From assembly GCA_020746995.1 (NCBI GenBank), contig JAGPXD010000001.1, positions 4,464,001-4,528,000 on the forward strand: a DNA stretch of 64,000 nt, written 5' to 3'. Positions 42,791 through 53,998 of the stretch are shown here, piece by piece. Below the pieces are notes generated by a model. It saw only the letters and a list, made by a program, of their open reading frames with translations. It was not told the origin of the DNA and searched no databases. Within the stretch, counting starts at the first letter, position 1. The number at the start of each line of letters is the position of its first letter. The translations under genes and the position numbers were made by a program. This DNA is from Plectosphaerella cucumerina (taxonomy: Eukaryota; Ascomycota; Sordariomycetes; Glomerellales; Plectosphaerellaceae).

Positions 42791-44953
42791 GATGGCGGCC
42801 TGGGCTGGAACTCAACAAGCCTGCTGTTGAGTTGGTTTGAAGATAGGATATAGAGGCAGCAAATCTGGTTGCTGGCTCTGTGGGTTGGTGGTAGTGGTGG
42901 TATTGCAGTAGTTGCTGTGATAGTTGTGTTTGTGATGATGAGGGCATTTCTTCAACTCGGCAGCGCAGCGCTCGATTTATAGATTTTTTGTGATGTTTCC
43001 GTGTCGTGAACGACGATAGTACCTCCAGAACATCTCGGTAGAGGTTTCCCCAGGCCAGGGCTTGGCCGAGGGAAAGGCATCGTGTTCTGGTCGCAGATGG
43101 TGTTGCGGCCGGATGGGAAACCATGTCCATGACCAGCCTTGCTGCCAGCCGGCTGAGCTTCATGTGCCCGGTCCGAGCCGCTAGGCAATGCGATTGTGAG
43201 TTAATTCCATTGTCTAAAGAAGCTTGTTCGGTCTCATGGCTGAGGAGGTTCTTTCAGAGGCGGCTGGTGTCCCGAAGCCTGCAGGGAGGCTTCCCAAAGG
43301 ACCACACTACCACTCACGGGACAGACAGCTGCAGCGTATCTGCGTTTAGCTCAGACACCCTGGAGGCATGAAGCAGGTCGGACAAACATCTTGAGCTCAG
43401 AACTAAGTGTCGGCCAAATTGGTGTTGTAGATCTCTTCAAGCATACACCTCGGCAGTCTGAACGTACCAAGCACAAGAAGCCTATGGTTGATCAAGCCGC
43501 AGAAGGACTGGCGGGCTGCTTGCCAGTAGACCAGAAGCATCCCTGCCTACCTACCTACCAAGCGTACAATGACCTTGAGAGAAAACGACTTGACTCTCTC
43601 GTCTGAATACTCACCTTGGAGCACATCATCGATCACGATTCCAAGACTTGATCCTCGTTCTCTTGGCTCGTTCTCACCCATTTCCGCTCGAACACCTTGC
43701 CTGTATCCGCGACGGCCCGTCCCACAACGTGAATCTCGTGAAAACTGACGCAATGCTTCATGGAATGAAATGCAGGAGCAGAAATCAGTCCTTGAGGTTC
43801 AACAGGATAGATTCGACTGCCGCCCCTTGCAGTCGTGCCCTGAGACATGCGGGGGACCTCACCAGGCAGGCAACGGAGATCGACCTACTGGGCTGTCAGC
43901 ATCAACATTCATGAAATCAGATGTTTACCAGCATCCTGGAGGCGGCTTCCTCAGAAAGAGGCGTGATCACGACATAGGAGATGGGGATCAGCAGGTACAC
44001 TCGAGATGACTCGACAAAGACAAAGAGCGCCAAGACGAGGCGCGGCACGAGAGGGCGAAGACGCCCAACAGAATGGATCGCCGAACGAAAGACAGAGCCA
44101 TGCCAAAGGACGCCGGATCTGAAAGGAATCGTTTGTTCCCCGACGTTGACGGAACGCATTTCCGTGGGTCCAGTCTGCAGAGTCTCCAATTCGCAATCCA
44201 CCATCTGGGTATCTGGCAAGCTGGGTCCTGCAGCGATGCATGTCTCACTCTCTGGAACGCCGACTGATGCCGATAGGCGGCCCCGGATGTTCAAACCGTT
44301 TGAAAGTGACCTCGATGAACATGCCAGTGCGGCACTCGGCCTTATGGCAGGAGAGCAAATCTCCGCGGCAAGGCGGGAGGACCCTGGATGTGGAGGCAAT
44401 CCCCAGTGCCATCACTAGCATCGTCGACATAAGTCGCAACGGTGACGACTCGAGAGGGAATGGTCTCCGTTTCTCTCGGCCCGTCTCACCCCATTCAAGT
44501 GTAAATGTGCTCATCGTGAGAATTCCAGTGACAATAAGCTTCCCGTCAGCCACCCGATGAGGATCCTCCACAATGCTCAGTCTGCTTACACTGGAGGCAT
44601 GAGGATGGATGTATGTGACCAGCAACATCACGAGGCCCTAATTCTCGCCAAGAAGTAACCACAATCAAGTGGGCGCCCCCGAGAGACATGCCGATGTTGT
44701 CCTGGTACCCCATTTTGTAGGAAATGCAGCCATCACGGGCATACCATTAGCACTGCCAAAACAAGTCCACCAGACTTATAAAAACCCAGATATCAGGTCG
44801 ACCAAGAGCACTTTCTTCTCCATCTCATCAGCATCATCTTCTACATACAATCGCATCTGCATTACACGGTAGCATCAGCTCCATCCATTCTTTACAAGCC
44901 ACACTCGTTCTCTTCAGACACTCGTTACCAAACAACCCCCAACAACCATCATA
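42791..44953. other. Long intergenic region, possible gene relic on minus strand
   Basis: About 2.2 kb with no confident gene. On the minus strand, frames at 44631-44245, 44399-43917 and 43848-43633 carry short protein-like stretches, including a hydrophobic segment (LVPRLVLALFVFVESS), separated by possible splice signals. I could not join them into a convincing model, so a decayed or wrongly read membrane-protein gene is only possible. Confidence 0.3.
44777..44784 (+). promoter_or_regulatory. TATA box of the Gly-rich secreted protein gene
   Basis: TATAAAAA lies about 170 bases before the ATG at 44954, in an otherwise CT/CA-rich leader. The match is clean and the spacing fits a 5' UTR of roughly 130 bases. 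Confidence 0.6.
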
Positions 44954-46591
44954 ATGAAGGCCGTCGCTGCTGCTATTGCCCTGAGCGCCCTCGTCGGCAG
45001 CTCCCAGGCCAAGCCCATCCCTCAGGCCGACGGCGCCGTTGACGCCGTCGGCGCTCCTGCCGAGGTCGTCTCCGAAGTTGTCCCCGACGTCGCCACCGAG
45101 GCCGTCGGAACCGTCGAGGCCGCTCCCGAGGCCGTCGCCGGCACCGTTCAGGAGGCTACTCCCGCCGAGCTCGAGGCCTCCTCGACCGCCGTCATTGGTG
45201 GACTCGAGGATATCCTGGCCACCGTCTTGGACGCCAAGACCCAGGTCGAAGGCCTCGCCACCAGCCGCGCTGACCCCGAAGCTGTCAATGGTATCCTCGT
45301 CAGCGTCACAGGCAGCTTGGGCGGCATTCCGGGCCTGGTGACTGGCGGAACCGGACTCGGCGGCATTGGCCTCGGTGGCCTTGGAGGCCTTGCCGGTGGC
45401 CTTACCGGTGGACTCGGCGGAGCCGGCAGCGTCGGCGGAATCGGCGGACTCCCCGGACTCGACATCGCCACCGGCCTTGTTGGCCAGATCCTGGCTACAG
45501 TTGCTGGCCTGCTCCAATCCATCCTCGGCGGCGGCCTGCTCGGCGGCGTCGGCGGTGTTGGCGGTGTTGGCGGCGGTGTTGGCGGTGTCGGTGGCATCGC
45601 CGGTGGCCTGCCCCTGGAAGGCCTCCTCTCCACCATCACCTCGCTCCTGGGCGGCCTCAGCGGCGGTGCCGGCGTCGGTGCCCTCGGCGGCCTGGGCGGC
45701 GTTGCTGACCTGACTTCTATCCTGTCCACCATCACAGGCGGCCTTGGGGGAGTCACCGGCGGCCTTGGAGGAGTTACCGGCGGCCTTGGAGGCCTTGGAG
45801 GCGTCACCGGTGGTCTCACCGGCGCCGTTGGAGGCGCCGCAGGTGGTGATTTCGACGTCAACAGCATCATCAGCGCCCTGACCGGTGCCAACGGCGGTGT
45901 GAGCGTTTCTGGTCTTACCACCCTGCTCACCAACGCTGGCATTCCCGCCGCCACGGTTACCGAGATCATCGGCAACCTGAACGTTGTCAACGGCGAGGCC
46001 CCTGTCGGCGGCGTCGTTGACCTTCTCGTCGGCCTTGTCAGCAACCTGCCGCTCCTCGGACCCCTTCTCACCAGCCTGATCGGCAACCTGGGCGGCGTCG
46101 GAGGCATCGGCGGAGGAGCTGGTGTTGGCGGCATCGTCGATGGCGCTACTGGTGCTGTTGGCGGCCTGACCGGCGGCCTTACTGGAGGCTTGACTGGCTC
46201 TGGAGGAGCTGGCGTCGGCGGTATCGTCGACACCGCGACTGGCCTCGTTGGTGGTCTGACCGGAGGACTCACAGGAGGACTGGGAGGCGCTGGTGCCGGC
46301 GGCGCTGGTGTCGGTGGTGTCGTCGACACAGCCACTGGTCTCGTGGGCGGTCTTACTGGTGGCCTGACTGGCAGCGGAGGCCTTACTGGAGGCCTTACTG
46401 GAGGCCTGACTGGAGGCCTGACCGGTGGTGCTGGCGTCGGCGGAATCGTCAACGGTGCCACTGGGCTTGTCGGCGGCCTGACGGGAGGAGTAACAGGTGG
46501 AATCACGGGAGGCGCTGGAACCGGCCTTCTCGGGGGCATCCTGGGCAACAGCCGTCCCGTGAGCAGGCTTCTCGCCAGCCTCGGCCTCTAG
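44954..46591 (+). CDS. Secreted glycine-rich repeat protein
   Basis: Single exon, 545 residues. The signal peptide is MKAVAAAIALSALVGSSQA, cleaved before KPIPQ. Next is an Ala/Val/Glu-rich propeptide-like part with VEAAPEAVAGTVQEATPAE. The body is a repetitive Gly/Leu/Thr/Val sequence: units of GGLTGGLTGG, GGVGG and GVGGIVDTATGLVGGLTGG repeated many times, with one non-repetitive island (about 298-378, INS-IISALTGANGG through VNGEAPVGGV). There is no Cys after the signal peptide. Such low-complexity secreted proteins in filamentous fungi are cell-wall or hyphal-surface candidates; function is not established. The TATA box suggests strong, regulated expression. Confidence 0.85.
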   Translation: MKAVAAAIALSALVGSSQAKPIPQADGAVDAVGAPAEVVSEVVPDVATEAVGTVEAAPEAVAGTVQEATPAELEASSTAVIGGLEDILATVLDAKTQVEGLATSRADPEAVNGILVSVTGSLGGIPGLVTGGTGLGGIGLGGLGGLAGGLTGGLGGAGSVGGIGGLPGLDIATGLVGQILATVAGLLQSILGGGLLGGVGGVGGVGGGVGGVGGIAGGLPLEGLLSTITSLLGGLSGGAGVGALGGLGGVADLTSILSTITGGLGGVTGGLGGVTGGLGGLGGVTGGLTGAVGGAAGGDFDVNSIISALTGANGGVSVSGLTTLLTNAGIPAATVTEIIGNLNVVNGEAPVGGVVDLLVGLVSNLPLLGPLLTSLIGNLGGVGGIGGGAGVGGIVDGATGAVGGLTGGLTGGLTGSGGAGVGGIVDTATGLVGGLTGGLTGGLGGAGAGGAGVGGVVDTATGLVGGLTGGLTGSGGLTGGLTGGLTGGLTGGAGVGGIVNGATGLVGGLTGGVTGGITGGAGTGLLGGILGNSRPVSRLLASLGL

Positions 46592-46906
46592 ACACGCGTC
46601 GAATATGCGACGGCAGGGATCTTCATGTTGTTGATCGGGGTTGTTTCTCCTTTTCTCGGCCCCCTGTGGCCCCCTTTTGGCATTTTTCCTTCCTCCTCAT
46701 AGAGCTTATGTTCTGCATGATAACAGTAATCGACTTGCCTTTTACTTAACCCATGCTCATGATTGAACGTGCTAATCCTGTCGGCGGGTAATCGATGTTG
46801 TGGAGGTTGGCGCCACTTTCCACTACCTAGCCCATGATCCCTAGGTCAAACGGTGATATGCGGCCTAGGCATTTGTCCCGTCAATGTACCCCGGTGCCCA
46901 ACTTCC
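46592..46906. other. Convergent 3' flanks
   Basis: About 315 bases between convergent genes, T-rich near 46640-46700; nothing else seen. Confidence 0.4.
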
Positions 46907-47380
46907 TCAGATGGTCTCGGACATGACGGCACCCCATACCCAGCATCCAGCGGACCAGACACCCCAGCTCATCGACACGGAAAGCACGAAGAGGACGGCC
47001 ACCACTGTGCCCCGGATCTCAAACGCGTCGGCCATCTCCATTTTGGCCAGCTTCTTCTGCTTGGAGTGGTAGTATCCATCGTGCGGACCCATGGGTGCTG
47101 TCTTCCGATAGAGGAGGTGGTGAAGCCATCCCGGTAGTCTGCTGGAGCTCTTCCTGTCTTGAGACCTTCGGATGGAGTAACGAAGGTCAACCCATGCGAG
47201 GGAGACGAGGAAGGAGACGAAGATAATGGGTGTCATGACATACTGGGCCTTGTTAGTCGTGGGAAAAGGAGTATCTCAAAATGAATTGCTTACTTGGTAG
47301 ATTGGGACCTTTCCCACGACTACATCGTCAGCGCCTCCCCGTTTGGTGGTGATTTTTGTCGCTGTGGCTGATGACGACAT
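46907..47380 (-). CDS. Hypothetical small membrane protein
   Basis: Two exons on the minus strand, 47380-47294 and 47242-46907, giving 140 residues. It starts MSSSATATKITTKRGGADDV, then VVGKVPIYQ joined to YVMTPIIFVSFLVSLAWVDL. Membrane segments lie at about 33-50 and 114-136 (TVVAVLFVLSVSMSWGVWSA). Between them is a conserved-looking loop, HHLLYRKTAPMGPHDGYYHS then KQKKLAKMEMADAFEIRG. No family recognised. Splicing in phase 0 at a TAG/GTAAGC pair supports the model, since the upstream exon is otherwise isolated. Confidence 0.72.
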
Positions 47381-48119
47381 TGTGGATTGCTTGTGTTGGC
47401 GGAGGTGATGTTTGGTGGTTCAAGTTGTAGGTATTGACCCGGGCGCGGATCTGGAGCCCATTGCCTGGCAGGTCTGTGATTTATTTGGGAGCTGCAGCCA
47501 GTGAGGAAGGAATTGCGTGGGTGGTGAATTGAAGGAAAGAAAAGGTAGGAAATAGGTAGCTTGTCTGAGGAGAAATACTCCAGCTGTTCAGCTTGAGACT
47601 TGACGTCGATTTCCGAGCGGGCAGCCACTTTCAATTGAGGCGCGGGGCATTAATACACTGACTGTACTTCCTCACCGGGCGCCTCGGCCTCCCGCTCCAG
47701 CAGCGCATTCCGGTTCTCCCGGGCAGCAATCGGCCGATGGATTCACGGCCGCTTGGGGCTTACTAGTGGTATGACGGCAGAGTCCCCACCACGCTCCCGT
47801 GCCGCGCCCGCGATCTGATGCAAAGCCTCTGAGATCGGCAGGAGGGGTTGCCGGCCGTGGTTGGGAGGCCGGAGCAAATGTGACGCACCTCTGTGGCTCG
47901 GCCCCTGACTATCCATCCCACCAAGTGACGAGCCCCTGAACAAAGTCACGGGGGAGAGCGAAAGCGAGCAGCGAAAGCGAACACCAAAAGGGGGCGCGAA
48001 AAGGGCTACTAGTATTCCTGTAATCTAGGTAGCCGATACACCCATGTGCCGAGAAACCCGATATCCAATCCGGGCAAACACCTCGTCTCTTTCCCTCCCC
48101 TCAGGCCAAATCCCAACGT
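47381..48119. other. Intergenic region
   Basis: About 740 bases holding the promoter of the small membrane protein and the HIS1 3' UTR; no gene or repeat seen. Confidence 0.45.
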
Positions 48120-49273
48120 CTAACGGGTGTTGTGAATGTCCAGGACCAGGATGTCCTGCGCCCCGACCTTGGTCAGCTTGTCCATGACCAGGGCAATCTC
48201 CTTCTTGACGACCATGCAGCTGACGGCGCACCAGCCCTCGGCGTCGAGCGTGGTGATGGTGGGCGCGCGCTTGCCCGGGGTGATGGCCTTTGCGTCGGCG
48301 AGGCGTGACCTCTCAATGTTGTACTGGCAGAGGACGTATTTCTGGGCCGTGATGACACCCCTGATGCGTGCCGTTATGAGGTCAATCAGCTCCGGGTTCG
48401 ACGGCGCCTTGGACTTGATGAGCACCGACTGCGAGTCGACCACCGTGTCGATGGCCTTGAGGCCGGCCGCCCTCATCGTCTCTCCGGATTCTGTGAGGCA
48501 TATCTGTCAGTTCTGCCGTTCTCTTCATGACCCAATCATCCACTTCTACTCACCAACAAGATCAACGATGCCGTCGGCGACGCCCAGGGCGCATGCCGCC
48601 TCGACACTGCCGCTGAGCTCGATGATCTTGGTTCTCAGCTTCCTCGGCGACGGCTGGCTGTCCTCCGAGTTGCCAAACTCGAGCTTCGCAAAGTGGTCGG
48701 CAGCGAGCTCGACAAAGCTGGTGCCAATGGTCTTGCCGACAAGGTCCTGGGTTGTGGCGTAGGTGCCCTTCTCGGGCACCTGCACCTGGAGCTTGCACGC
48801 GCCGAAGCCGAGCTCCATGACCAGGTCGCAGCCGGCCTTGCTCACCGGGTCGCCCGTGTCGGCGCCGATCGAGGCTCTCCGCGAGCGGTTGTACGAGCGA
48901 ACGCGAGCATCGTGCTCCTGGACCTGGTCCCAGCCAGTAATGCCGAGATCGACCTGGCCTTCGCCAACGAAGGTGGGGATATCGGCGGCGGGCAGGAAGA
49001 TGAGGGCGATGGGGTGGTTCTTAACGAGGGCGATGTCGAGGCGGTTCTCGCGGCGGAACTGGATGTCCGCGCCCTCAAGCAGGTTCAGTGTAGCGGCATT
49101 CAGACGGCCCTCTGCAAAGAGAAGAACTGATCAGCATCTTCTGGGGATATGGAGACCAGGGGCAGAAAGACAGGGCCGCGACTGGACTCACTCTTGGGCA
49201 CGGCGAACAGGAGACGTCCCTCTAGACTGTCCTTCTCTGTCAGTTCCACTCGTTCCACTCGTTCCACTCTCAT
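48120..49273 (-). CDS. HIS1: ATP phosphoribosyltransferase
   Basis: Three exons on the minus strand: 49273-49192, 49111-48554, 48490-48120, giving 336 residues. First step of histidine synthesis: ATP plus PRPP gives N1-(5-phosphoribosyl)-ATP. The join of exons 1 and 2 restores RLLFAVPKKGRLNAATLNLL, followed by GADIQFRRENRLDIALVKNH, PAADIPTFVGEGQVDLGITG and the PRPP-loop region SGSVEAACALGVADGIVDLV. The C-terminal regulatory (histidine-binding, ACT-like) domain ends the protein. The N-terminus MRVERVERVE comes from a 10-base tandem repeat. It is a cytosolic homo-hexamer in the family, normally induced by the amino-acid starvation regulator Cpc1/Gcn4. Confidence 0.93.
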
Positions 49274-50910
49274 GTTGACTATGCTGCCACCGTACGGCCG
49301 GTCTGTCGGTGCGAGCTGGGGAGGGGTAGGACCAACGAGTTGACCAGATCCATGGCAGGCGAACTGGGCGGGTCGGGTATATGTTGTAAAGGGGCCAGAT
49401 GGCTGCTTCGTGCAGATGTCGGGCACTAGGTGCAGCGGAACAATGGGACGCACAGTCTCGCGGGGCTGTAGACCAATGGCCAGGGGTGCAACTCGAGATG
49501 GCGCAACCTGTCTGGATGGTCTCGACCACGGCAGCAGTGTCAGACGGACGGATCGAGGAGCGACTGTCGGGTAGGGGACGCGGGGGCAGCGGCGGCGGCT
49601 GTAGTGTTGGTATGTTTGTGGTGGTTTCGAGGGTCCGGGAGCGAGGCTGACGGGTTGGTGGCAGACTATGAAGGGATCTAGGAGTGAGTCGTCGGATCGC
49701 GTTTCCTTTGTCTGTCGCGACGAGCTGTCAGTCGGGGGCGGGTGGTGAGTCAAAAGAGATTTATTTACTAGAGCCCGACACGTTGGCCTATGTCGGAGCT
49801 TGATTGAACGATGGCGGGGCAATGTCAAGTCGACGGGACCTGGACGGCCGCCAAGTGAGGGGCAGTCCGAGTCTCCGTCTTGCTGGGATTCTCATTCAGG
49901 GCGCTCGGGCCATAACTAGTGCGCTGGCAGGGCCCGGCGCGGCTTTTTCGGCGCCGTCCGACAGTACAGGCGCAGCGCGTGGGCAAATGCACCGCCGGGA
50001 GTGACCGACATGAATTGTCCGCCCGATCCGCAGGCGGGTGGATGGGCTTTGCGTGGAGTCGAGCATCCAGTGAGTTGCGGGTTGAGAAATTGCGCGACGA
50101 ACTCGTCTGGCTGTCCGTCGATGTCGACTGGACGTATTGGTGATGTTGAGGATGGTGTTTCTCGATTGTGCGTGCGCCACGCGATCATCTTGCGCTCCCA
50201 TGGCGCTATTCAATTGACGCGAGACGATGGTCGCTTCAATCGTCAAGATCATGAAGCTCGTCGATTTGATCTTTCTGTCAGATGTAAGACCAGCGATTGC
50301 TCACGACGGAGATGGCTGAGCCTCTGCTGGAATGAGAGGGTAGGAGCGACCCGGCGATTTTGGGGTTCCCGTCATTTCAAGTTTCGGAGCACCACCCCCG
50401 TCCAGTAAAGGTAAAGTAACTTGTACGTACCACCATGGATAGCTCGACGTACTCGCAGCATTCCGAACTGTCATCATCAGCTTGGGCCAAGAGCAGAAAC
50501 ACTTTTCCGCCAGCGCATCTCTTTTCCTTCCCAATCTCCCGTCACCCTCGATCGTCCCTCGCTTCTGATTGCTTTTGTCCCCTGCAGCACCCTGAGACAC
50601 CCAACTGAGCACTGGCCAGGGACCGGTAGCTCAACAACCGCTGCCACACGACTAGACGTCATACGAGCCGGGCGTAGAAACCGACGCGGACTCCCTGAAG
50701 GAATATCAGCGACGTGGCACAGCTACCAAGCTTTCTCCCTCCGCCAACCCACCCAGTCAACCCAAAAAGAGCTTCGGATCACTTCCTCCCCCTGGCTTCA
50801 CAGGGCCCCTGGCATGCCGAGAATTGTGGGTTCGAAGACACCTGCCATGCCCTTGGATTGATATACCCGACCGACACGATCCCCCCGACGTTGCCGCGCT
50901 CGCGCTCGTC
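49274..50910. other. Divergent intergenic region
   Basis: About 1.6 kb between HIS1 (minus) and the transporter (plus). Many short frames on both strands, none with a domain. It would hold both promoters and a CT-rich leader. Confidence 0.45.
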
Positions 50911-53099
50911 ATGACGCGGTCGCCAAACAGCTCCCCAAGCCGACTGTTCCCACGACCCCTCGACCCCCGCGCCTCCTTTGACTCGGCCGACGACTCTACC
51001 CCCATCCGAACGCCCTCACGATCCGGCAGCAGCGACCCGGACCGCCCGAACGACTCGCCGGACCTACCGCCGGCCAAGTGGAGGTCGACCGGTGGATCCT
51101 CGCGTCCGCTCCGAGACGACTTCGAGAACGACCGCGCCGAGGACGTCCGTCACCCCGACCCCGCCGCTCCCGAGCTCGAGCTCGAGCTTGGCTCGCCCGA
51201 GATGGCGAACTGGACGGGACAGCCCTCCATCAGGGGCAGCACAGAGGCTATTCGGATGGTCCTCCTCAGCTTCTGCTCCATCGGCATCACGTGAGTCGCC
51301 TCCAGTGTGCTTCCATGGGTGGCCATGGCGATGAATGCGCGGATCTGGCTGACAGCATTGGCTCGCCAGCTTTACGTGGGGGATAGAGATGACATGTGAG
51401 AGACAATTCATTCCCTCCGACTGAGCTGCACGGTCTAACCTCGACGATGCGCAGATTGCACTCCCTACCTCTTGAACCTTGGCCTCACCAAGAGCAACAC
51501 CTCCCTCGTCTGGGTCGCCGGGCCCCTATCCGGGCTGGTTGTGCAGCCCATCATTGGCGTCATCGCCGATCAAAACAAGTCCAGATGGGGCCGCCGACGG
51601 CCGTTCATCGTCATGGGCTCTATAATCGTAGCCTTCAGCCTCCTCACGCTGGGCTTTACCAAGGAGATCGTTGGTATCTTCATACCTGACGAGGAGAAGT
51701 CACGGACAATCGTCATAGTGTTGGCCGTGCTCTCCATCTACGCGGTTGACTTCGCCATCAATGCCGGTATGCTGTCCCCGCAGCCGCAGCTGCCACGAAC
51801 ATGGCTAACCTCCCGTCTCCCAGTTATGTCATGTGCTAGAAGTCTGGTCGTCGACACACTGCCCATTGAAAAGCAGCAGGCCGGAGCCGCTTGGTGTGAG
51901 TACTTACCCAGGCAATTCGTGTGGAAACCACCCACTGACAGTGAACAGCCAGCAGGATGTCCTCCATCGGCCATATGATGGGTTACGGCGCCGGCGCTGT
52001 CGACCTGGTCGGCACCTTTGGCACTGCCCTAGGCGACACGCAGTTCAAGCAGCTGACACTGATCGCCACCTTCTTCATGCTCTTTTCTTCAGCAGTGACG
52101 TGCTGGGCCGTCAGCGAAAGAGTGCTTGTCTCGTCAAACGACGACGCTCGCAACAAGGGCGGCATCCTCAAGGTTTTCCGCCAGATCTGGTCAACCTTGC
52201 GCACCCTTCCCCCGAGGATCCAGGCCATCTGCTGGGCCCAGTTCTGGTCATGGATCGGCTGGTTCCCCTTCCTCTTCTACGGCACCACCTGGGTCGGCGA
52301 GACATACTTCCGCTACGACGTGCCCGCGGACGCAAAGGCGTCGAAGGACATGCTCGGCGACATTGGACGTATCGGCAGTACCGCCCTGGTCATCTACTCC
52401 GTCGTTACGTTCCTTGGCGCATGGATCCTCCCCTTGTTGGTCCAGTCCCCCGAAGACGACAAGTTCACGCACCGCCCGCCTCAGGCCGTCGCACCCTTCT
52501 TGGAGAAGTTCTCCAAGCTCAAGCCGAGCTTGCTAAATATGTGGATCGCTGGACACATCATGTTCTCAGCAGCCATGTGTCTTGCTCCATTCGCGACAAG
52601 CTTCCGCTTCGCCACCTTTCTCATCGTCTTCTGTGGTCTCCCCTGGACCATCGCCATGTGGGCGCCGACAACCTTCCTCGGCGTCGAGGTCAACAAGCTG
52701 AGCGGTTCTATCGAGAACTCGGCCCCCGCGTACCGCCGACTCTCCAATGCCGAGGACAGCAACATTGAGATGTCCACTCTCGGCCACGATGGCCCCTTGC
52801 ACCTTGAGCACGGGCCGGACCACGACAGTCCCGTCGTCGCCTCCACAGGCGAGCTGTCCGGCGTCTACTTTGGTATCCTGAACATCTACACTACCCTTCC
52901 CCAGTTCATCGGCACCTTCATTAGCGCCATCGTCTTCGCCATACTGGAGCCCGGCAAAAGCCCAGAGCTCGCGGGGCATGCGCCCGCTTCGGAGCAGCAC
53001 GACACCGATGGGCCAAATGCCATCTCCATCTGTCTCTTCATCGGCTCCTTATCCACCCTGGTGGCGGCTTTTGCTACGAGAAAGCTGAAGCACATTTGA
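50911..53099 (+). CDS. MFS sucrose/disaccharide:cation symporter (GPH/SUT type)
   Basis: Five exons: 50911-51290, 51370-51395, 51455-51766, 51824-51895, 51949-53099, giving 646 residues with matching phases. A long disordered N-terminus (about 110 residues, Ser/Pro/Asp/Glu-rich) precedes the transport core: SIGITFTWGIEMTYCTPYLL, LGLTKSNTSLVWVAGPLSGL, QPIIGVIADQNKSRWGRRRP, FIVMGS. The RWGRRRPFI loop is the sucrose-transporter signature. About 12 membrane segments, a large acidic loop (about 565-585), and TLPQFIGTFISAIVFAI near the end. Fungal relatives of plant SUT/SUC carriers import sucrose or maltose at the plasma membrane. Exon 2 is only 26 bases, and exon 4 is 72. Confidence 0.92.
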
Positions 53100-53440
53100 T
53101 ATCATAGTTTGTTGGGCATACACAATGTACAGCGTGATCTGAGCGAAGTAGAAATCGAATTCAGCGTTGAACCATCGAGACGTACCTAGCGGCGTAATTT
53201 GGAATCGATGCTTGTTTGTTTATATACTATCGCGACTTGCTAAAAGAAAAAGCTGGAAGAGCGCTGGATGAAGCCGAGGGGTATGTGTGTGCGTGCCAGA
53301 GTGACGGCACCAAATCAATCCATGGTTGTAGGCCGACATGAGCCTAATCGCGAAGGGGTATCTCGAGCCTCCGGCTGCCCTCCTCTGCTCCGGGTGCAAG
53401 GAACTTGGGACGTGCCCCGCGCGGGCGCGCGGATATCCGC
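53100..53440. other. Convergent 3' flanks
   Basis: About 340 bases between the convergent transporter and PKR1 genes; no gene seen. Confidence 0.4.
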
Positions 53441-53998
53441 CTATTTGTCCTTCTCGTTCTCGTTCTCCGACACCTTCTCCCACTCATCCTCGGTGCTCAC
53501 ACTCGACTGCGTGCCTGCCTGTGGGCTACCCGAACCAGGCCCCTTCTCCGGCTCCGCCGCGTTGGCCCTCTTCTTCAGCTCCCCCGCCGCATCCTCGGCC
53601 ACCTCCACCTCGCGGCTGGCGCTCCCGGCGGTCTTCCTCTCCTTCAGGGCTCTCCTCGCCGCACGTCCTGTGGCGCCCGTCTCGACCTCTGTGTCCTCGC
53701 TGTCGTTCGCCGGCGCTGAGTCGTCGACATCCTCGGGCTCCTGGGCGGCGTTCCTGGCGCGCTCCTCCTCCTGCTGCGCCTTTGCAATGTTGAGCTCGGC
53801 GGCGAACCAGTTGATGGCGTACCAGAGGGCGCCGGAGAGGAGGGAGAGGATGACGAAGTGGATCGAGTAGGTCGCGATGAGGAGGATGAAGAGAACGACC
53901 TGGAGGGCGCCGAAAGAGGCGTTGGCCGCGCGCAGGAGGGTGGGCGTCGGGCCCGGCGTGAACACGGAGGCCCAGAGGTTCTCGAGGAATGACGCCAT
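53441..53998 (-). CDS. PKR1: V-ATPase assembly factor Pkr1
   Basis: Single exon on the minus strand, 185 residues from the ATG at 53998. The N-terminal Pkr1 domain (MASFLENLWASVFTPGPTPT, then LLRAANASFGALQVVLFILL, ATYSIHFVILSLLSGALWYA) has two membrane segments and the conserved F-T-P-G and S-I-H-F motifs. A coiled, Glu/Ala/Lys-rich C-terminal tail follows (INWFAAELNIAKAQQEEERA), longer than in yeast, and ends in a charged, disordered stretch. Pkr1 acts at the ER in assembly of the V-ATPase Vo sector. The frame is open for eight codons upstream but without ATG; MASFLENLW is the conserved start. Confidence 0.92.
   Translation of the reverse strand: MASFLENLWASVFTPGPTPTLLRAANASFGALQVVLFILLIATYSIHFVILSLLSGALWYAINWFAAELNIAKAQQEEERARNAAQEPEDVDDSAPANDSEDTEVETGATGRAARRALKERKTAGSASREVEVAEDAAGELKKRANAAEPEKGPGSGSPQAGTQSSVSTEDEWEKVSENENEKDK

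Noticed and set aside
45148..46548. 466-codon minus-strand open frame opposite the Gly-rich protein gene
   Set aside because: Pro/Arg-rich mirror of Gly/Thr repeats; no signal, domain or start context. It is a by-product of the GC-rich repeat.
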